DNA of 64,000 nucleotides from Coenobita brevimanus (GCA_032717465.1 CM064683.1:40547497-40611496), one strand, 5' to 3'. Shown: positions 44,588 through 57,611, numbered from the stretch's first letter. Notes: generated by a model not told the origin, from the letters alone. A program made the numbers and translations.

Positions 44588-44660
44588 GTTATTATTATTA
44601 TTATTGTTGTTGTTGTGGTTGTTTTTGTTATGGTTGTTGTTGTGGTTGTTGTTTTTGTTT
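44548..44660. repeat. (ATT)n-(GTT)n microsatellite
   Basis: ATT units to about 44607, then TTG-rich sequence. Confidence 0.93.
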
Positions 44661-44789
44661 TTATTATGGCTATTATAGCAATAATATGAACAACTATAAA
44701 AACAATAACAAGAACAACAATGGTAAGTAAAACAACAGCAGTAAAAGTAGAGGTTCCCCAAGGGGATAATCACACCAGCCGCGAGCCGA

Positions 44790-46365
44790 TACATTTTTTT
44801 TTTTAATGCTAGAAAGAAGGAACCAAAGGCCACGAGCCTGCAATACTGTTCCTTCCAAAAGCAAAACAAAATACAAGACAGCCAAATTCAAGATCCGATC
44901 ATTTCGAGATGCATGGACACACTGCTTGTGAAAAGCTGAAGATCATAGCTAGCAGGATATACAGACAGAGGAAGACAGTTCCAGAGTTGACCTGTTGCAT
45001 AAATGAAGGACTGGGAGTAACGGTTAACTCTTGCATTAGAGAGTTGGACAGAAAGGAGATGAGAGTTTGCTGCTAAACGGGTCCTACGCGCCCGTCGTAG
45101 AGGTGGATGGACGCATGCAGACAGTTCAGAGGAACAGTGACCATTGAAGCAGCGATAGACAAGAGATAAAGATGCAACAGTGCGGCGAAGAGACAGAGGT
45201 GGAAGGAAGCCAGTAAGCGGAGGAGAGTTAATGAGACGAAAAGCCTTTGACTCCACCCTATTGAGAAGAGCTGTATGTGGGGAGCCTCCCCACACATGAG
45301 AGTTGTACTCCACACAGGGGCAGATAAAACATATGTATAAAGTCAACAACTGTGCAGGGGTAAAGAAGAAACGGAGTCGGCTTACCACACCCAATCTCTT
45401 GGAAGCAGATTTTACAAGAGATGTAATATGATCTTCCCAAGACAAGTCCCGAGCGAATGAAACCCCAGGCAAGTTCAAGGATGATGCTGGATTAAGCTGA
45501 ACATTATTAACCATTGGTGGGCACTCCCGTGGAAGACCCCGTCTGGCTGACAGGTGCAAGAACTGAGTCTTTGATGCACTAAAAACAACCAGATTATTTT
45601 TTACCCCAGTCAGAGATACGAGCCAAGTCAGACATTAGGTGTGCCATATCCTCATCCCTTGTTTGTTGAAGGAATTGCTGAGATGGAGGTTGCGGGAACC
45701 GAATGGAAAGGTGAAGGGTGGAGTCATCAGCGTACGAGTGGATAGGATTAGATGTGCAGCTTAGGAGGTCATTGATGAAAAAGAGGAAGACAGCTTGGGA
45801 TAGGACAGAGCCCTGAGGAACACCACTGTTGATAGATCTAGGAGAAGAATGATGGCCGTCTTCAACAGCGGCTATAGAACGACCAGAAAGAAAACTATAG
45901 ATGAAGGCACAGATAGAAGGATAGAAACTGTAAGAGGGCAGTTTGGAAATTTGAGATTTATGCCAGACTCAATCGAAAGCCTTTGAGATATCAAGTTTAG
46001 TGGCAAAGCTTTCGCCAAAGTACCGAAAGGAGGATGACCAGGAGTCTGAAAGGTAGGTGACAAGATCGCCAGTGGAGCATCCCTGACAGAACCAATACTG
46101 ACGATCAGAAAGAAGGTTGTGATAGGAAAGATGCTTTAATTTTTTTTTGTTAAGAATTGACTCGAAACCTTTGAGATACAGGATGTTAAAGCAATTGGAC
46201 GATAGTTAGAGGGTTAGGTATGGTCACCCTTCTTTGGGACTGGCTGAATGAGAGCAGGAAGGAAAGGGATTAGTTGATAGACAAAGGCGAGTTTACCTAG
46301 GGAGGATATAAGCCCAGAAACACAGTTCTTGAGGACAACAGGCCCATATGCCTTGTTATTATTGA
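44790..46365 (-). mobile_element. LINE A3, 5'-truncated degraded copy of LINE A
   Basis: Minus-strand copy with the family A 3' UTR (plus-strand gaaggaaccaaaggccacga) and A-tail complement (T-run about 44792-44803). Coding extends upstream to the NNKAYGP motif near 46360 and then stops, so only the reverse transcriptase and C-terminal part are present. Confidence 0.9.
44888..46355 (-). pseudogene. reverse transcriptase of LINE A3, degraded
   Basis: Fragments colinear with A1: NNKAYGPVVLKN (about 46355), [13 protein letters not shown] (about 46240), then frame-broken sequence still showing the palm region and the complement of the YADD-coding stretch near 45730. A 223-codon open frame (45559-44888) runs [40 protein letters not shown] and [19 protein letters not shown]. 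Several deletions remove parts seen in A1, such as the DGVPP residues after KAYGP and bases near 46140. Clearly older than A1 and A2. Confidence 0.88.
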
Positions 46366-46379
46366 GTCGTGTGATGAAT

Positions 46380-46622
46380 ATAACCTGCGGCTCGGAATAT
46401 GACCTTGACCTTGACCTACTTTCGCTAATTTCGAACTCGCAGGAGGTTTTCATCCCTACTACACACCTGTAAAATTTTGTGATGATATCTTGAACGGTTG
46501 CGAAGTTATCATGCTAACAGACACACAGACACACAAACAAACTGAAAACAATACTCGTTGGATATTTTTATTTCAACTACACACCTGTAAAATTTTGTGA
46601 TGATATCTTGAACGGCTGCAAA
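46380..46622 (+). repeat. diverged tandem repeat with the X-type ending
   Basis: The unit ctacacacctgtaaaatttt, gtgatgatatcttgaacggY, tgctaacaSac occurs at about 46459-46520 and again at about 46575-46640. The first is followed by acagacacacagacacacaa and gaaaacaatactcgttgg, like the ending of repeat X. A relative of the X class. Confidence 0.65.
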
Positions 46623-46632
46623 ATTATCGTGC

Positions 46633-46674
<42 letters not shown>
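46623..46674. repeat. (CA)n microsatellite
   Basis: About 26 CA dinucleotides replacing the acagac region of the second unit of the preceding repeat. Confidence 0.96.
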
Positions 46675-46679
<5 letters not shown>

Positions 46680-46882
46680 GAAACCAGTACCAGCTTCGCT
46701 ATCACGGCTGGTAGAAAATACTACCACAAAGAATACCCGGTATCTCGGCTTCTACTTACTCCCTCCCCCAGTGTCAGTCAGAGCAGAGCAGTCTCAATAG
46801 ATATGTTATTTGGCATCCAAGCAACAGTTTACAAAAATATGCGAGATGTAAATGACTGGTTTACGGTAGGCAATATCTGTGA

Positions 46883-47212
<330 letters not shown>

Positions 47213-48030
47213 TCTATCTGTCTATCTATTGCCAGACGCCTCAATCCCGTTTGGGGCGGCCTCAAACAAATAGCCTCCACGTCGCCCTGTCTCCCGCCAT
47301 TGCACTGCCCTGCTCCCAACTCACACCCCCCTCTCTCATATACCTATCCACCCCATCCCTCCATCTCATCCTGGGCCTCCTCCTCCCTCTTCCTCCCTCC
47401 ACCTCACTCACATACACTCTCTTCGTCAGTCTTTCACCCTCCATCCTCTCCACATGGCCAAACCACCTCAGTGTGTTCCTCATAACGCTTCCTATCACAT
47501 CCACATCCACACCACAACGCTCCTTTATATCCTCATTCGTCAGCCTGTCTCTCCATGTGACTCCACAGGCTCCTCTCAAATAACTCATTTCCACTGCTCT
47601 CACTCTGGACTTGTGTCCTTCCAACAACGTCCAAGCTTCACTTCCATACGTTAGAGTTGGTATCACAATACTGTCATGTAGTAACTTTTTCACTTCCATG
47701 CTCACTTCCCTGTTTCTTATCACTGCTTTCAAAGAACCAGCAACCTTTCTTCCCTGCTGTACCCTTTCAAGCATTTCACCCTCCAAACCTCCATCCTTAC
47801 TCGTCACACTACCCAAGTACTTAAACGTACTCACATTTTCCAATTCCTCACCATCCAACCTCGCTGTACATTCACTGACTTCACCTCTCTCAAAGACCAT
47901 CACTTTACTCTTCCCTACATTCACCTTTAGATTCCGTTTTTTACACAATCTCCCAAACTCATCCACCAAGCCTTGCAGCTCCCCTTCGTCTTCACTCAAC
48001 AATACAGTATCATCTGCAAACAACTGTACT
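47213..48030 (-). pseudogene. RTE-like LINE B3, 3' fragment of the reverse transcriptase
   Basis: Minus-strand B copy with the (GATA)-type tail (plus-strand atctgtctatctattgccag, 47213-47235). One open frame of 253 codons (48023-47262) runs from FADDTVLLSEDEGELQGLVD, the catalytic pair, through TFKYLGSVTSKDG, TLTYGSEAWTLLEGHKSR, LRWFGHVERMEGERLTKR and RMRWRDGVDRYM to WRLFV. Everything upstream of the catalytic pair is missing, so this is a typical 5' truncation. Confidence 0.9.
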
Positions 48031-48185
48031 GGATGAAAGTACTGAACATATAATAACTGATATGAACTAAAAAACTAAAGAAGTTAATATACAAATACTG
48101 ATGTTGATGAGGTAACCATATGGAAGGGAGATCGATTTAGGTAAAAAAAAAAAAAAACGCTCTTTCCAACCCATAATACACTATG

Positions 48186-48239
<54 letters not shown>

Positions 48240-49380
48240 AACGTCGTATAATAGGATAATTAACTAAGCCATATATTCCATTACTATGCTAACAGTTTTC
48301 AGCCTAGTTATCGCCAGCCGATTGTTTTATGTAGGAAACTCCACGAGCTTGTGAGATTAGAAACATATACCTCATCAGTACCATTACTAATAGTGTATTT
48401 GTACTGCCTCGAAATAATTACATTCTGCAAGTGAAAATGTAATAACAGTCTCCATTAACACTTGTCAGAGTAATGAGTCTTTTTTAAATAAAGTAAACGA
48501 TTTTTTAATCGCAGGGAAGAATGTTGTTGTCCTACAGTAATTAAGTTACTATCAACAAGGCCCTTGTCGCCAAAAACACCATCTCTTTTATCATCATCAT
48601 CATCATCATTATCATCAATCCATGTCATTTTTTCAAAGGCTTCTCCCATCCTACCCACTCTGAATGGAACAGATTCGTCATGACCATCATCATTATTGTC
48701 TTCATTATCGTTATTATCTCCGTCACAATGATCGTCATCACAATCATCATCAATTTGCGTCAACATGATTTTTTTCTAAACTTTTCTTGACCACCCTGAC
48801 TATGCAAAAATTATTATGGCAGTAAAATGAGGCACCACCATCAGATTCCTGTATCCTGTGTTTAGTAGCAGTGTAAAATGCCATGACACTTTGATTAATT
48901 ATTACCTTTTCGTTCTAACCCTTTGTATGCCAACCAACTTTTTTTTTTTTTTTTTTTTTTTTGCCAAAACGTGTGATGTAGTGTAGAATGGGACTTGCTC
49001 ACATCTTACATAACATAGTATCTCTACTAATCCCGTTTTGTTTTTACCTGAGGTAACTGGGCCATTCTCTCTTGAATCCTAGGTGGTGGGTGCATGAAAT
49101 TCGGTGATCCTTAGTTAAGACATAGGTATGGGTGTATGAAGTTACTGACTGAATTAGCGTTCCACTCTGAGTGAATTAAGCTATCAGTTGAACTGAAAGG
49201 CATTAATGATCTTCACTGTTAAAACAACTGCACTATATGATATTTAATGAGTGCTTGCGTATGCTTATGGGCAACTAAACCACTGGGCCGAGGAACACCA
49301 TTTTGTGTCGCAGGAGAAGTGACCCACCACCACCCAATTCTTCAAGCATGGGTGTAGGTGTGGACGGCTTTTGGAGTGTA
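48031..49380. other. no gene seen; microsatellites
   Basis: Holds (CT)n at 48187-48237, (ATC)/(ATT)-rich sequence at 48595-48760 (its Asp-rich minus-strand frame is low complexity) and a T-run at 48939-48962. No coding motif. Confidence 0.5.
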
Positions 49381-49740
49381 CTGAACATTGACAGGTACAT
49401 GTGATACTTTTATTGAGTAAAAGTACCTGGAGGTAGCAAGAAAAGAAATGATGAGACAATATCCTTGTGGAGGGATTTTTTAATATAGCTGTCTTGTATA
49501 ATCATGGCTCTCCCGTAAATTGTCAAAATCGTCCATGGATTGGAAGAATAAAATGTGAAAGACGTCATTATATTGAAGAAACTGGAGGAGGCTGCTTCAC
49601 TAGAGGGATCTCTCTCAAGGTGAACAAAATCGTCCGGTGGTAACAAGAAGAGAACAAGGCGACATTGTATTGAAGGGACAAGTGCAGAACTGTTTTTAAC
49701 TATCATTACGACGAATTATCCAGAGTTAAGCAAAACCGTG
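49381..49740 (-). repeat. three degenerate ~105-bp tandem units
   Basis: The words aaaatcgtccatggattgga / aaaatcgtccggtggtaaca / aaaagtacctggaggtagca, each followed by agaa-aaa-tg and gac-attgtattgaag-like sequence, recur about every 100-110 bp. The minus frame shows matching protein-level repeats (FLFLLPPGTF, FTFYSSNPWTI, LVLFLLPPDDF). This may be a decayed repeat-protein or just an old minisatellite. Confidence 0.45.
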
Positions 49741-49765
49741 AAGCGATTAAAAGAATATGCTTAAA

Positions 49766-49769
<4 letters not shown>

Positions 49770-49826
<57 letters not shown>
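49770..49826. repeat. (GA)n microsatellite
   Basis: About 28 GA dinucleotides. Confidence 0.97.
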
Positions 49827-49828
<2 letters not shown>

Positions 49829-50536
49829 AGGAATCATGACAGTAGTGACGTTTCTTAACCCAAAATATTTGGTAATTCTCGTAGTTATTAACGCCATTGC
49901 GGAATAGAAAGTTAAATTACATCCTACACATGTACAGTTGCAGACAATAATATCGTTCTACTTTTTAATATGATAATTTTTAATCTCTTGCATAGCATAT
50001 TGAATAGCATGTTGGGTTTTAATGTGGCATCACTGTGATTCGAATGTCAGTGTTGACTGTATTTCATTTTACTGTGATGAATTGTATCAGTACACAGAGT
50101 GGTTCTTTTATTAGATTCTCCTGTTTTGTGTTGCATGGGGAGACTCAGTTTGCTTTTTTTTTAGAAGTGATGCAATTCTAGCGCTTGAATGAAAATAGTA
50201 ATCGCCATAAGCAACCAGTAGAAATAAAATAAAAAAAAGACACCGAAAAGCATGACAGGGATTATGGAAAGCATAAAGTACCGCAGGATGGACGCTGGTA
50301 ACTCTGTCAGAGCCGTCACCACAACACAAGAGAGCTGGGTTGTATAATATATGGACCAACCTGTTTATGCCTGCCTCTGTACTTGGACCAACAACGTGCA
50401 AGAACATAAGTAGTGGAATGTTAGACTGTAAGACATGTTGGGACTGATAGAGTTGGTTGTCATGATTGTGGGAGTGGCCGCGATGCTAACGTGGAGCGGG
50501 AATCCATAAAAAGCGTTACTCGAGAGAGTAAGGATA
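49827..50536. other. no gene seen
   Basis: AT-rich; nothing recognised. Confidence 0.5.
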
Positions 50537-51507
50537 TCGTTTTCGTTTGTCGTTTTCGTTTTTAAAGGCTCCAACATGCTTGCATGTGTCGGCCTTGGTC
50601 ACCTAATGGCGGCTCTCCACGCTGCACGATCCATTGCAGCCTCCCTGTTCAGTCCCTTAACCCTAAGGTCACACTTAATGACCTCGTCCCATGTCTTTCT
50701 CGGTCTACCCCTCATAACCCCACCCCCAATATTAACACTTCTCACCTTCCTCACCCAACTATCATCCCCCATCCTCTCCACATGTCCAAACCACCTCAAT
50801 CTACCTCTCCTCATCACAACACCAATACACTCCAGTCCCATCCTACCTCTCAACTCTTCCATTGTAAACCCAGCCCCTCCAGGCCTTGGACGCAGGGACG
50901 CACTGCACATCCACCTAATCATTGTCATTTCTGTACGTCTGAGCCGGCGAATGTCTTCCTCCTTCACTGCCCAGGTCTCACTGCCATACAGCATTACACT
51001 CCTAACACACGCTGCATACAAAGACCCCTTAGCACATAGGGAGAGCCCCCTCAATGTCAGGAGAGGCAAGAGCTCCCTGAACTTCTTCCAACCACTTCTC
51101 ACCCTAGCCACAGAGCTAGCTCCAGCCCCACCTCCAGCACACAACATGTCTCCTAAATAACAAAACTCTTCCACACACTCAAGAGATTCACCAGCAAGTT
51201 CAATTCTTTCACGTCTGACGATCTCCACCTGCTCACCCCGGCACGCCGTACACATAAAATCAGCATTATCTCGCAGTCTACCTCTGATACCACTACATCT
51301 CTTATGCACCCATTTATCACACACACCGCACAAGATGGAATTACTTCCCACGCCCTTGTGGCAAACTGCACATGGCCACTCTCCCTCGTCTTTGACAGTA
51401 CCGCCATCATGGGTAAAGATATGTAAATGAAGATGAGCGAGGAGAGAGGATACGGCGAGGCCTTTGAAGAGGGTCCATCTGACAACAAGATGACAGAGAT
51501 AAGGCAA
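50537..51507 (-). pseudogene. RTE-like LINE E 3' part with PHD-type zinc finger after the reverse transcriptase
   Basis: An open frame of 302 codons on the minus strand (51507-50599). From about residue 33, HDGGTVKDEGEWP leads into a zinc finger (residues 46-89), CAVC-x10-CGVC-x4-H-x2-C...CTAC, a C4HC3 PHD-like pattern. It is followed by ECVEEFCYLGDMLCAGGG, the KYLGD-type motif of RTE-like elements, then SVMLYGSETWAVKEEDIRR, RRGRLRWFGHVERMGDD and MRGRPRKTWDEVIKCDLRVK. The first ~30 residues do not fit the family, so the palm and thumb are lost or frame-shifted. The 3' end near 50560 runs into (GAAAAC)n-like repeats (plus-strand 50537-50567), a microsatellite tail as in families B-D. The finger probably binds element RNA or chromatin; that is inference. 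Confidence 0.85.
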
Positions 51508-51924
51508 GGTGATTTTCTCTCAGCCTGATTTCTCGAGATTTGTAGGGATCGGCCAAAGTACTGGTTTAATCACAAATGAATTATGACAACATACACGATT
51601 GCCTTTTTGCGAAGACTAGGTTAGATTTAGTTGGCTAAATTGACAAGCAAATGGCAACTGTCCTGTCTGAAAGTTGGGGGGGAGAGGCACCTGATTTCGA
51701 TCCTATCCGCGTGACACTGTTGATTGACTAGTGTGCACCTGGAGTGGTGGATGCAGCTCAGCGGTGCAAAGTGAACCCGTGTAACTGGATGTTTGCACCT
51801 GTCATCTTATTCTGCCCGGGGTGGCGTGGCTGCCGTCCAAGTTTGTGAAGATCGTCACGGTCCATATTGGTGTTCACACGATAAGGGTGGGTGCAAAACG
51901 TGGGTTTCTGTGCCTCAAAGTAGC

Positions 51925-51957
<33 letters not shown>

Positions 51958-52480
51958 ACCAGTACACGTTTGTCACATATTATTGTCAATGTGGGGATTC
52001 TTGCCACAGGTATTCAGCGTGGCAGGGAGCATTTGAGTGTGTACGAAAAAGAAAGTGAAAAAGAGATTAATGAAAGGCATAAAGGAGCAAGAGTACCTTG
52101 CTTCTAACACAAAATTCCCTTCCACTCTACTCTAGCAGCTTTTTCACTAGTAATGACCAGAGCCACTTTTTTATCTCATCTACCCTGACATACTTACTGC
52201 AGGTACAGTGTTTGTCCAGCAGGCCCTTTGATGTCCAGGATCATCTAGGACGGGACTGTGAACCAGTCTCCCCACCTCTCCTTCCATTTTTTCTTACGTT
52301 TTCCTGTTCTACTTAGAGCAGTTATTCACATCTTCAGTACACCTCTTCCTGTATTTTTACTCCCCGTTGCATGTTTCTTTCTCAACACTGTTAGATGTGA
52401 TCTTTTTTTAGTATTTCTTTTAATATGTCGGTGGGTTAAACGGGGGCATATCCATCTTTGAGAGTGGAAATTTTAAACAG
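51508..52480. other. no gene seen; (GT)n tract
   Basis: Contains (GT)n at 51928-51954. Frames of 70-100 codons across the GT run are chance products. Nothing else recognised. Confidence 0.5.
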
Positions 52481-53285
52481 AGAGAAAAGATGTAAAAATT
52501 TAGCTTAGGAGATAGGAAATGAGATGCAAAGGAAAATGATGGAACCGAATAAATGGAGAAAGGGATGGGAACGAAGTGAATGAAAAGGGAGGTACCAAAA
52601 TGCGATGGTAGGAGAAAATAATATGAATGATGATGGGAAAAGACAAGGAAGAGGAAAAGAAAAGAAAAAAAAAAAAAGGCAGATATGAATGGTGAAAAAG
52701 CTGAAGTGAAATATACAGAAGAGCTAAACGAGAAAATAAGAAGATGGAGAAGCTAAACGAGTTGATAGGAAGGGAAAATGACGAATGGGGTCATAAGAGG
52801 AAAGTGAAAAAATAGAATAAGTAAAAGGAACAGGAGCAGAACGGAAATAGGACAATGGTGAATAGGAAGGTATTAAAAAAAAAAATGAACGAGAGGAAAA
52901 ACCAACTAAAGGAAAACGGAACGAACTTAAATAAAAGGAGAAAATATGGTTGCTAAAATGAAATAAGCAGAGATAGAAAGGAAATGAAAGAAAGCAGAGA
53001 GAAAGGAGAAGCTGAATGATCGGGGGAAGGGAGGGAATCGAACTAAGATAAATGAGAAAGGAATATACCCAAACGAGAGAACAGAAAAATAAATAAAAGG
53101 GAAGGAACCAAATGTAATAAAAGTGGAAAATAAAATAAATGGGAAACTGAAAGACACGTACGGGGGAAAATCAGTCGAAATGAAGGGGGAAAAGTTGGAG
53201 ATGAGATGGAATGAGAAAATGCAAGAACCGGATTGAGAGAAATAGAAAGAAGGATATGAGAGAGAACGTGAAAAGGAGTAGCCAA
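52481..53285 (+). repeat. purine-rich low-complexity tract
   Basis: About 800 bp strongly enriched in A and G on the plus strand (aaaggaaaa, gggaaaatg words) with no fixed period. The 122-codon minus frame here is Phe/Ser-rich and follows from composition. Confidence 0.8.
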
Positions 53286-54250
53286 AGTAAAACAACAGTG
53301 TACCAGAATTCTCAGTCCTTCATGTACAGTATATAATTGGCCACATGCAAGTTTTGTCCTACAAGGAAGGTGAGACTCGCGACACTGATCATTTTGGTAG
53401 AATTAACACAAATCGCTTTTAAAGTAAGTAAAAATCGTGTGAAAATAACTTTGACCAAATACAGAGTACCTGTTAACAATGTTATGCTTTCTCTTCGACG
53501 TTAAAGTAGTGCGATATCAAACACTGTCCATCTTTTCACTGTGTTTGAGAAATTGCTTATTGTTTTCCTTATTTTCAGCCAAATCGAAACATAACATTGC
53601 CAAACAGGTACGTGATTATATGTCAATGTTTATCTATTTTAAACGTGATTTATGCTAACACTACGAAAATTGTAAATGTCATCTTTCCAACTACTTTGTA
53701 GCTCAAAACACCCAAGTTGCCTGCTGGTCAGCTCTGGATCTATATTTCCTCAGACTCTTTCCAATTTCCCGTAACTTCCAGTCTTTCAACCACAATGCCT
53801 TCATTAATCTCGAACTGAACTTTTCTGGGTATGACTTTCTCTGCGGGGGGAAAATCAAACTTGTGTATGTACTCGTATTCTCGCCGTTTTTCCCATTCAG
53901 TGTTGGTTGTAGCTTTCTGGGAGAGCTAAGAGGGTTTATACTGGGGGCCCCCAAATGTACCTTCTTTGTTATTTATCTAGTGCCAGTTAAAATCGTACAT
54001 GAATTTCAGAAATATTAATAGTTATCCCGCTTAACATCCCTCGGACACTGTTGAAAGAGGTACAAAAAGAATTTTAATATCATTCGAGGTTTGGTGTCTA
54101 AAGTAGCTAGATTGTTCCCAGAACTTTTAGATGGCTATATTTTACTTGTAGATTTTACGTATTAAAAGTATCTCATAAAGAGAGAACTAAGTCGGTAATT
54201 GTCTGTCCAATGACCTTGGCCCTTGGTCAAGTTTATATCAAATAAACACA
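53286..54250. other. no gene seen
   Basis: AT-rich DNA without recognised features. Confidence 0.5.
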
Positions 54251-54477
<227 letters not shown>

Positions 54478-54651
54478 AGGGGGAGGGGAGGCGGTGGACC
54501 TACAGCACTCTCCATAGGGTCCTTAGCAGCTTTTGCTTCTGGAGCTCCTTTATGTCTCTTACCAATTATCCGTGATACTCCACACAAACTTCGCATTACA
54601 AACAGACAGACACAGACGCGAACTTAAGAATATATATACTCATGTGTGGGT

Positions 54652-54654
<3 letters not shown>

Positions 54655-54720
<66 letters not shown>
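54655..54720. repeat. (CA)n microsatellite
   Basis: About 33 CA dinucleotides. Confidence 0.97.
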
Positions 54721-54721
<1 letters not shown>

Positions 54722-55740
54722 CCTGAGTCTAGCGTAGTGGAATAGGGTGCGTTGCCGAAAATGATACCATCCTGCTTCACAGGATTGACAGCTACGGTAG
54801 GATAGTATATGGGACCACAGCATTCATTCTCTAGTAGCAGAGCTGTATGAGGTCCACTACAGGACTGTGCCACTCTGCTGACAGAGAATGATACCCAAAT
54901 TTTGCTTTTACCGATGCTGGCCATGTACAAGTTAACAAGGGTATCAGTGGTTTCATTCAGCATCTGTGTTAGTATTTAATTATCATGGGCATGGTAAAGT
55001 TACAAAAAAAAAAAAAAAAGATACAGACGATAAGAAGCAAATAAACGACGAAGGACAGATCCGGGTGGATGAGGTACGTAATGCTTACCTACGCACATGA
55101 CACGGCCTACACTACCGTTTTGCTTGACAGCAGTCCAAATGGCTGTAGCTTAAGCAGCAGCAGACCTAATGGTAATTTCGAAGCTGTTTGTTACGGAGAA
55201 TACTACTGCTTCTAATTCTGTAACAGAAAAGGATAACAATGCAGTGGTCACAGGCATAAACAAAACAGCAATTTAAATGTTCATTAGTCTTGGTTTTTTA
55301 ATCCAGTCTCGTGAACGAACAAGTGACAATACTTTTCATTATCCATAATGACTTTATTCCGCGACATTCAAGGGGATTAAGGAATTTATATATTAACACA
55401 GTGGCGTCTATTTACGGTTTTATATATTTTCAAATCACCTCACTGTTTTTAGCACACAAACTGAAGACTGAAAATGGTATTGCAGTATGAATGCATATTT
55501 AAATACGTAATTTAAAAATGAGTGTGGACAGAACACTGAACGGGTGAACTCAACTGCAGATTTACTGAAAAGAGCCTGATGAACCTTTAGGTTATCATAT
55601 TGTTGGGAAACAGGTATCTGGATAATCAAGTTTCTAAATACCCAGTGTTCTGATGAATTTAAATGGAGACCAATATCATGACCGTACATACATAAATTTG
55701 CGAAAACAGGAGGATATTTGAAATAAAATGCTTAAGTTGA
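54721..55740. other. no gene seen
   Basis: AT-rich; an A-run at about 55002-55019. No recognised coding. Confidence 0.5.
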
Positions 55741-56686
55741 AAAAGGATGAAAAATGGGAAAAAAGGAAGCATTAAGAGGACTAATTTGTGCTAAAATAGT
55801 ATTACATACAGTAAGGACGCGACTGAGCGATCAGGAGGGAGGTGACGAGAGATGCTTTCCAAGAGAGTAAGGGAACAGAAGCACAAACCATTGTGAAGGT
55901 AAACAGGGAAGAAAGTGAGTTGTGGAACAAGGAAGAGGAGTACGTGGAGCCAAAGGAAGATGTAAGAGGGAATAAAAGAGATGGAAGAAATAAAAATGGT
56001 TTGATGTGAAAAGGATAGATAGGAGGGCAGAGATAAGCATTTTATACACAATATATGCGCTAGCGAAAAGGGTTCAGGGAGTGGGCTAGGTGGCATGCAC
56101 AGGATAAGATAAGAGAAAAATGAGAGAAGGAAGAAACAGGACAGTTTAGTGCGAGAAGGAGAGGATTATGTGTGTAGAAATAAGGAAAGAAATAAGAGCA
56201 CGAAGGAACACTGTTGAAGAAAACATAGGGAAAGAGTAACCTACATAGCAGGGAAGAGGAGTGGGTATGGTAGAGGAGAATATAAGATGTGAGAAAGGAG
56301 TAAGGAAGATAAGTTTGAGAATAGAGAGGAAAGGAGGGGGAGAGATGAGAAGGGAGTGACTGATGGAAGAGGAAGAATTAACAACAAATAGGAGGATTAA
56401 GAAAATGAGGGTAATATTAAAAAAAAAAAAAAAAAAGGGAGAGAGAGAGAGAGAGAGAGAGAGACGTGAATTGGAGGCGGAATAAGCGGTGCAGGAAGGG
56501 TGGAAAATGGAGGCTTGGGCCAGTTAACGATACAATTAGGAGGGGTTCGATTTTTGGCCGGTTACGAGATTTGGCTCAGGAGTGTGGGAGTGAGGCAGAG
56601 GGAAGGAGAGGGGGCAAGGAAGGAGGAGAGAGAGGATAGTGGCAGAGAAGGAGTGAGAAGGACGAGAAGAGTGGGACCGAGAAGTA

Positions 56687-56742
<56 letters not shown>

Positions 56743-56760
56743 CGACAGGAACTAGAGTGA
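55741..56760 (+). repeat. purine-rich tract with (GA)n runs
   Basis: About 1 kb dominated by A/G on the plus strand, with an A-run (56420-56438), (GA)n at 56440-56463 and (GA)n at 56693-56739. No stable period. Confidence 0.8.
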
Positions 56761-56814
56761 GGGTGATAATGTTAGAAAACAATTGTAACATATTACCAAC
56801 TCTCCTTTACGCAA

Positions 56815-56987
56815 ATACCTCTTTCTCTTGAGTATTTTACTCTCTCTGCGTCTCCACTCACCCCATTTTCGTCTTATTATTTTTCCTTCCTTCTCTCTCT
56901 CGTTCGTCTCTCTTATCCCTCCACCGTTGCTCTCTGTCTTCTTTAATTCACAGCTACCTCTTTCCTTTGTTGATCCTCTCTCTCTCG

Positions 56988-57033
<46 letters not shown>

Positions 57034-57130
57034 ATCATCATCCATTTTCATCTCTTCACACTGTTCTTCCTCCACTCAACTCTCTTTCCTCCTTCTCTCC
57101 CTCCTCCCCTCACCTCCCTCCTCCTCCCCT
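56815..57130 (+). repeat. pyrimidine-rich tract with (CT)n run
   Basis: A switch to C/T-rich plus strand directly after the purine tract, including (CT)n at about 56975-57030. Complementary in composition to the upstream tract. Confidence 0.8.
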
Positions 57131-57296
57131 TTTGTCTGGACCCAAATTGACAATTACTCAGCGGGTGAAGAGGAGAAGGCCCGACATATGGCCTTCCTTC
57201 TTCATCCAATCCACACCTCCTTCTGAGATAGGAGGAGGTGGAGGAGGACGACGACGACAAGAAGGAGGAGGAAGAGGAAGACAAGGAGGAGAATGC

Positions 57297-57482
57297 GGAT
57301 AGGAAAGGACTAGTAAGAGGAGAAGGAGGAGAAAGTGGATAGGAAAGGACTAGGAAGAGGAGAAGGAGGAGAAAGTGGATAGGAAAGGACTAGGAAGAGG
57401 AGAAGGAGGAGAAAGTGGATAGGAAAAGACTAGTAAGAGGAGAAGGAGGAGAAAGTGGATAGGAAAGGACTAGGAAGAGGAG
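57297..57482 (+). repeat. 40-bp purine minisatellite, about 4.7 copies
   Basis: Units start at 57297, 57337, 57377, 57417 and 57457, each ggataggaaaggactagKaa then gaggagaaggaggagaaagt. Copies differ at one or two bases. An irregular GAG/GAC-rich stretch precedes it at 57225-57296. Confidence 0.95.
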
Positions 57483-57611
57483 TACAATATTCGTAAAAGA
57501 GTGGAAGGAGGAGCGAACCGTCGGAGGATAAAATAGATGTGGATAGAGACAGAGAGAAGTAAGCGGAGAGAGGTAGTAGAGCTGAATTAAAATGAATGAA
57601 ATTATTTCTAT

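Noticed and set aside
53703..53954. 83-codon minus frame
   Set aside because: Mixed composition but no motif, no repeat and no supporting context; chance ORF not excluded.
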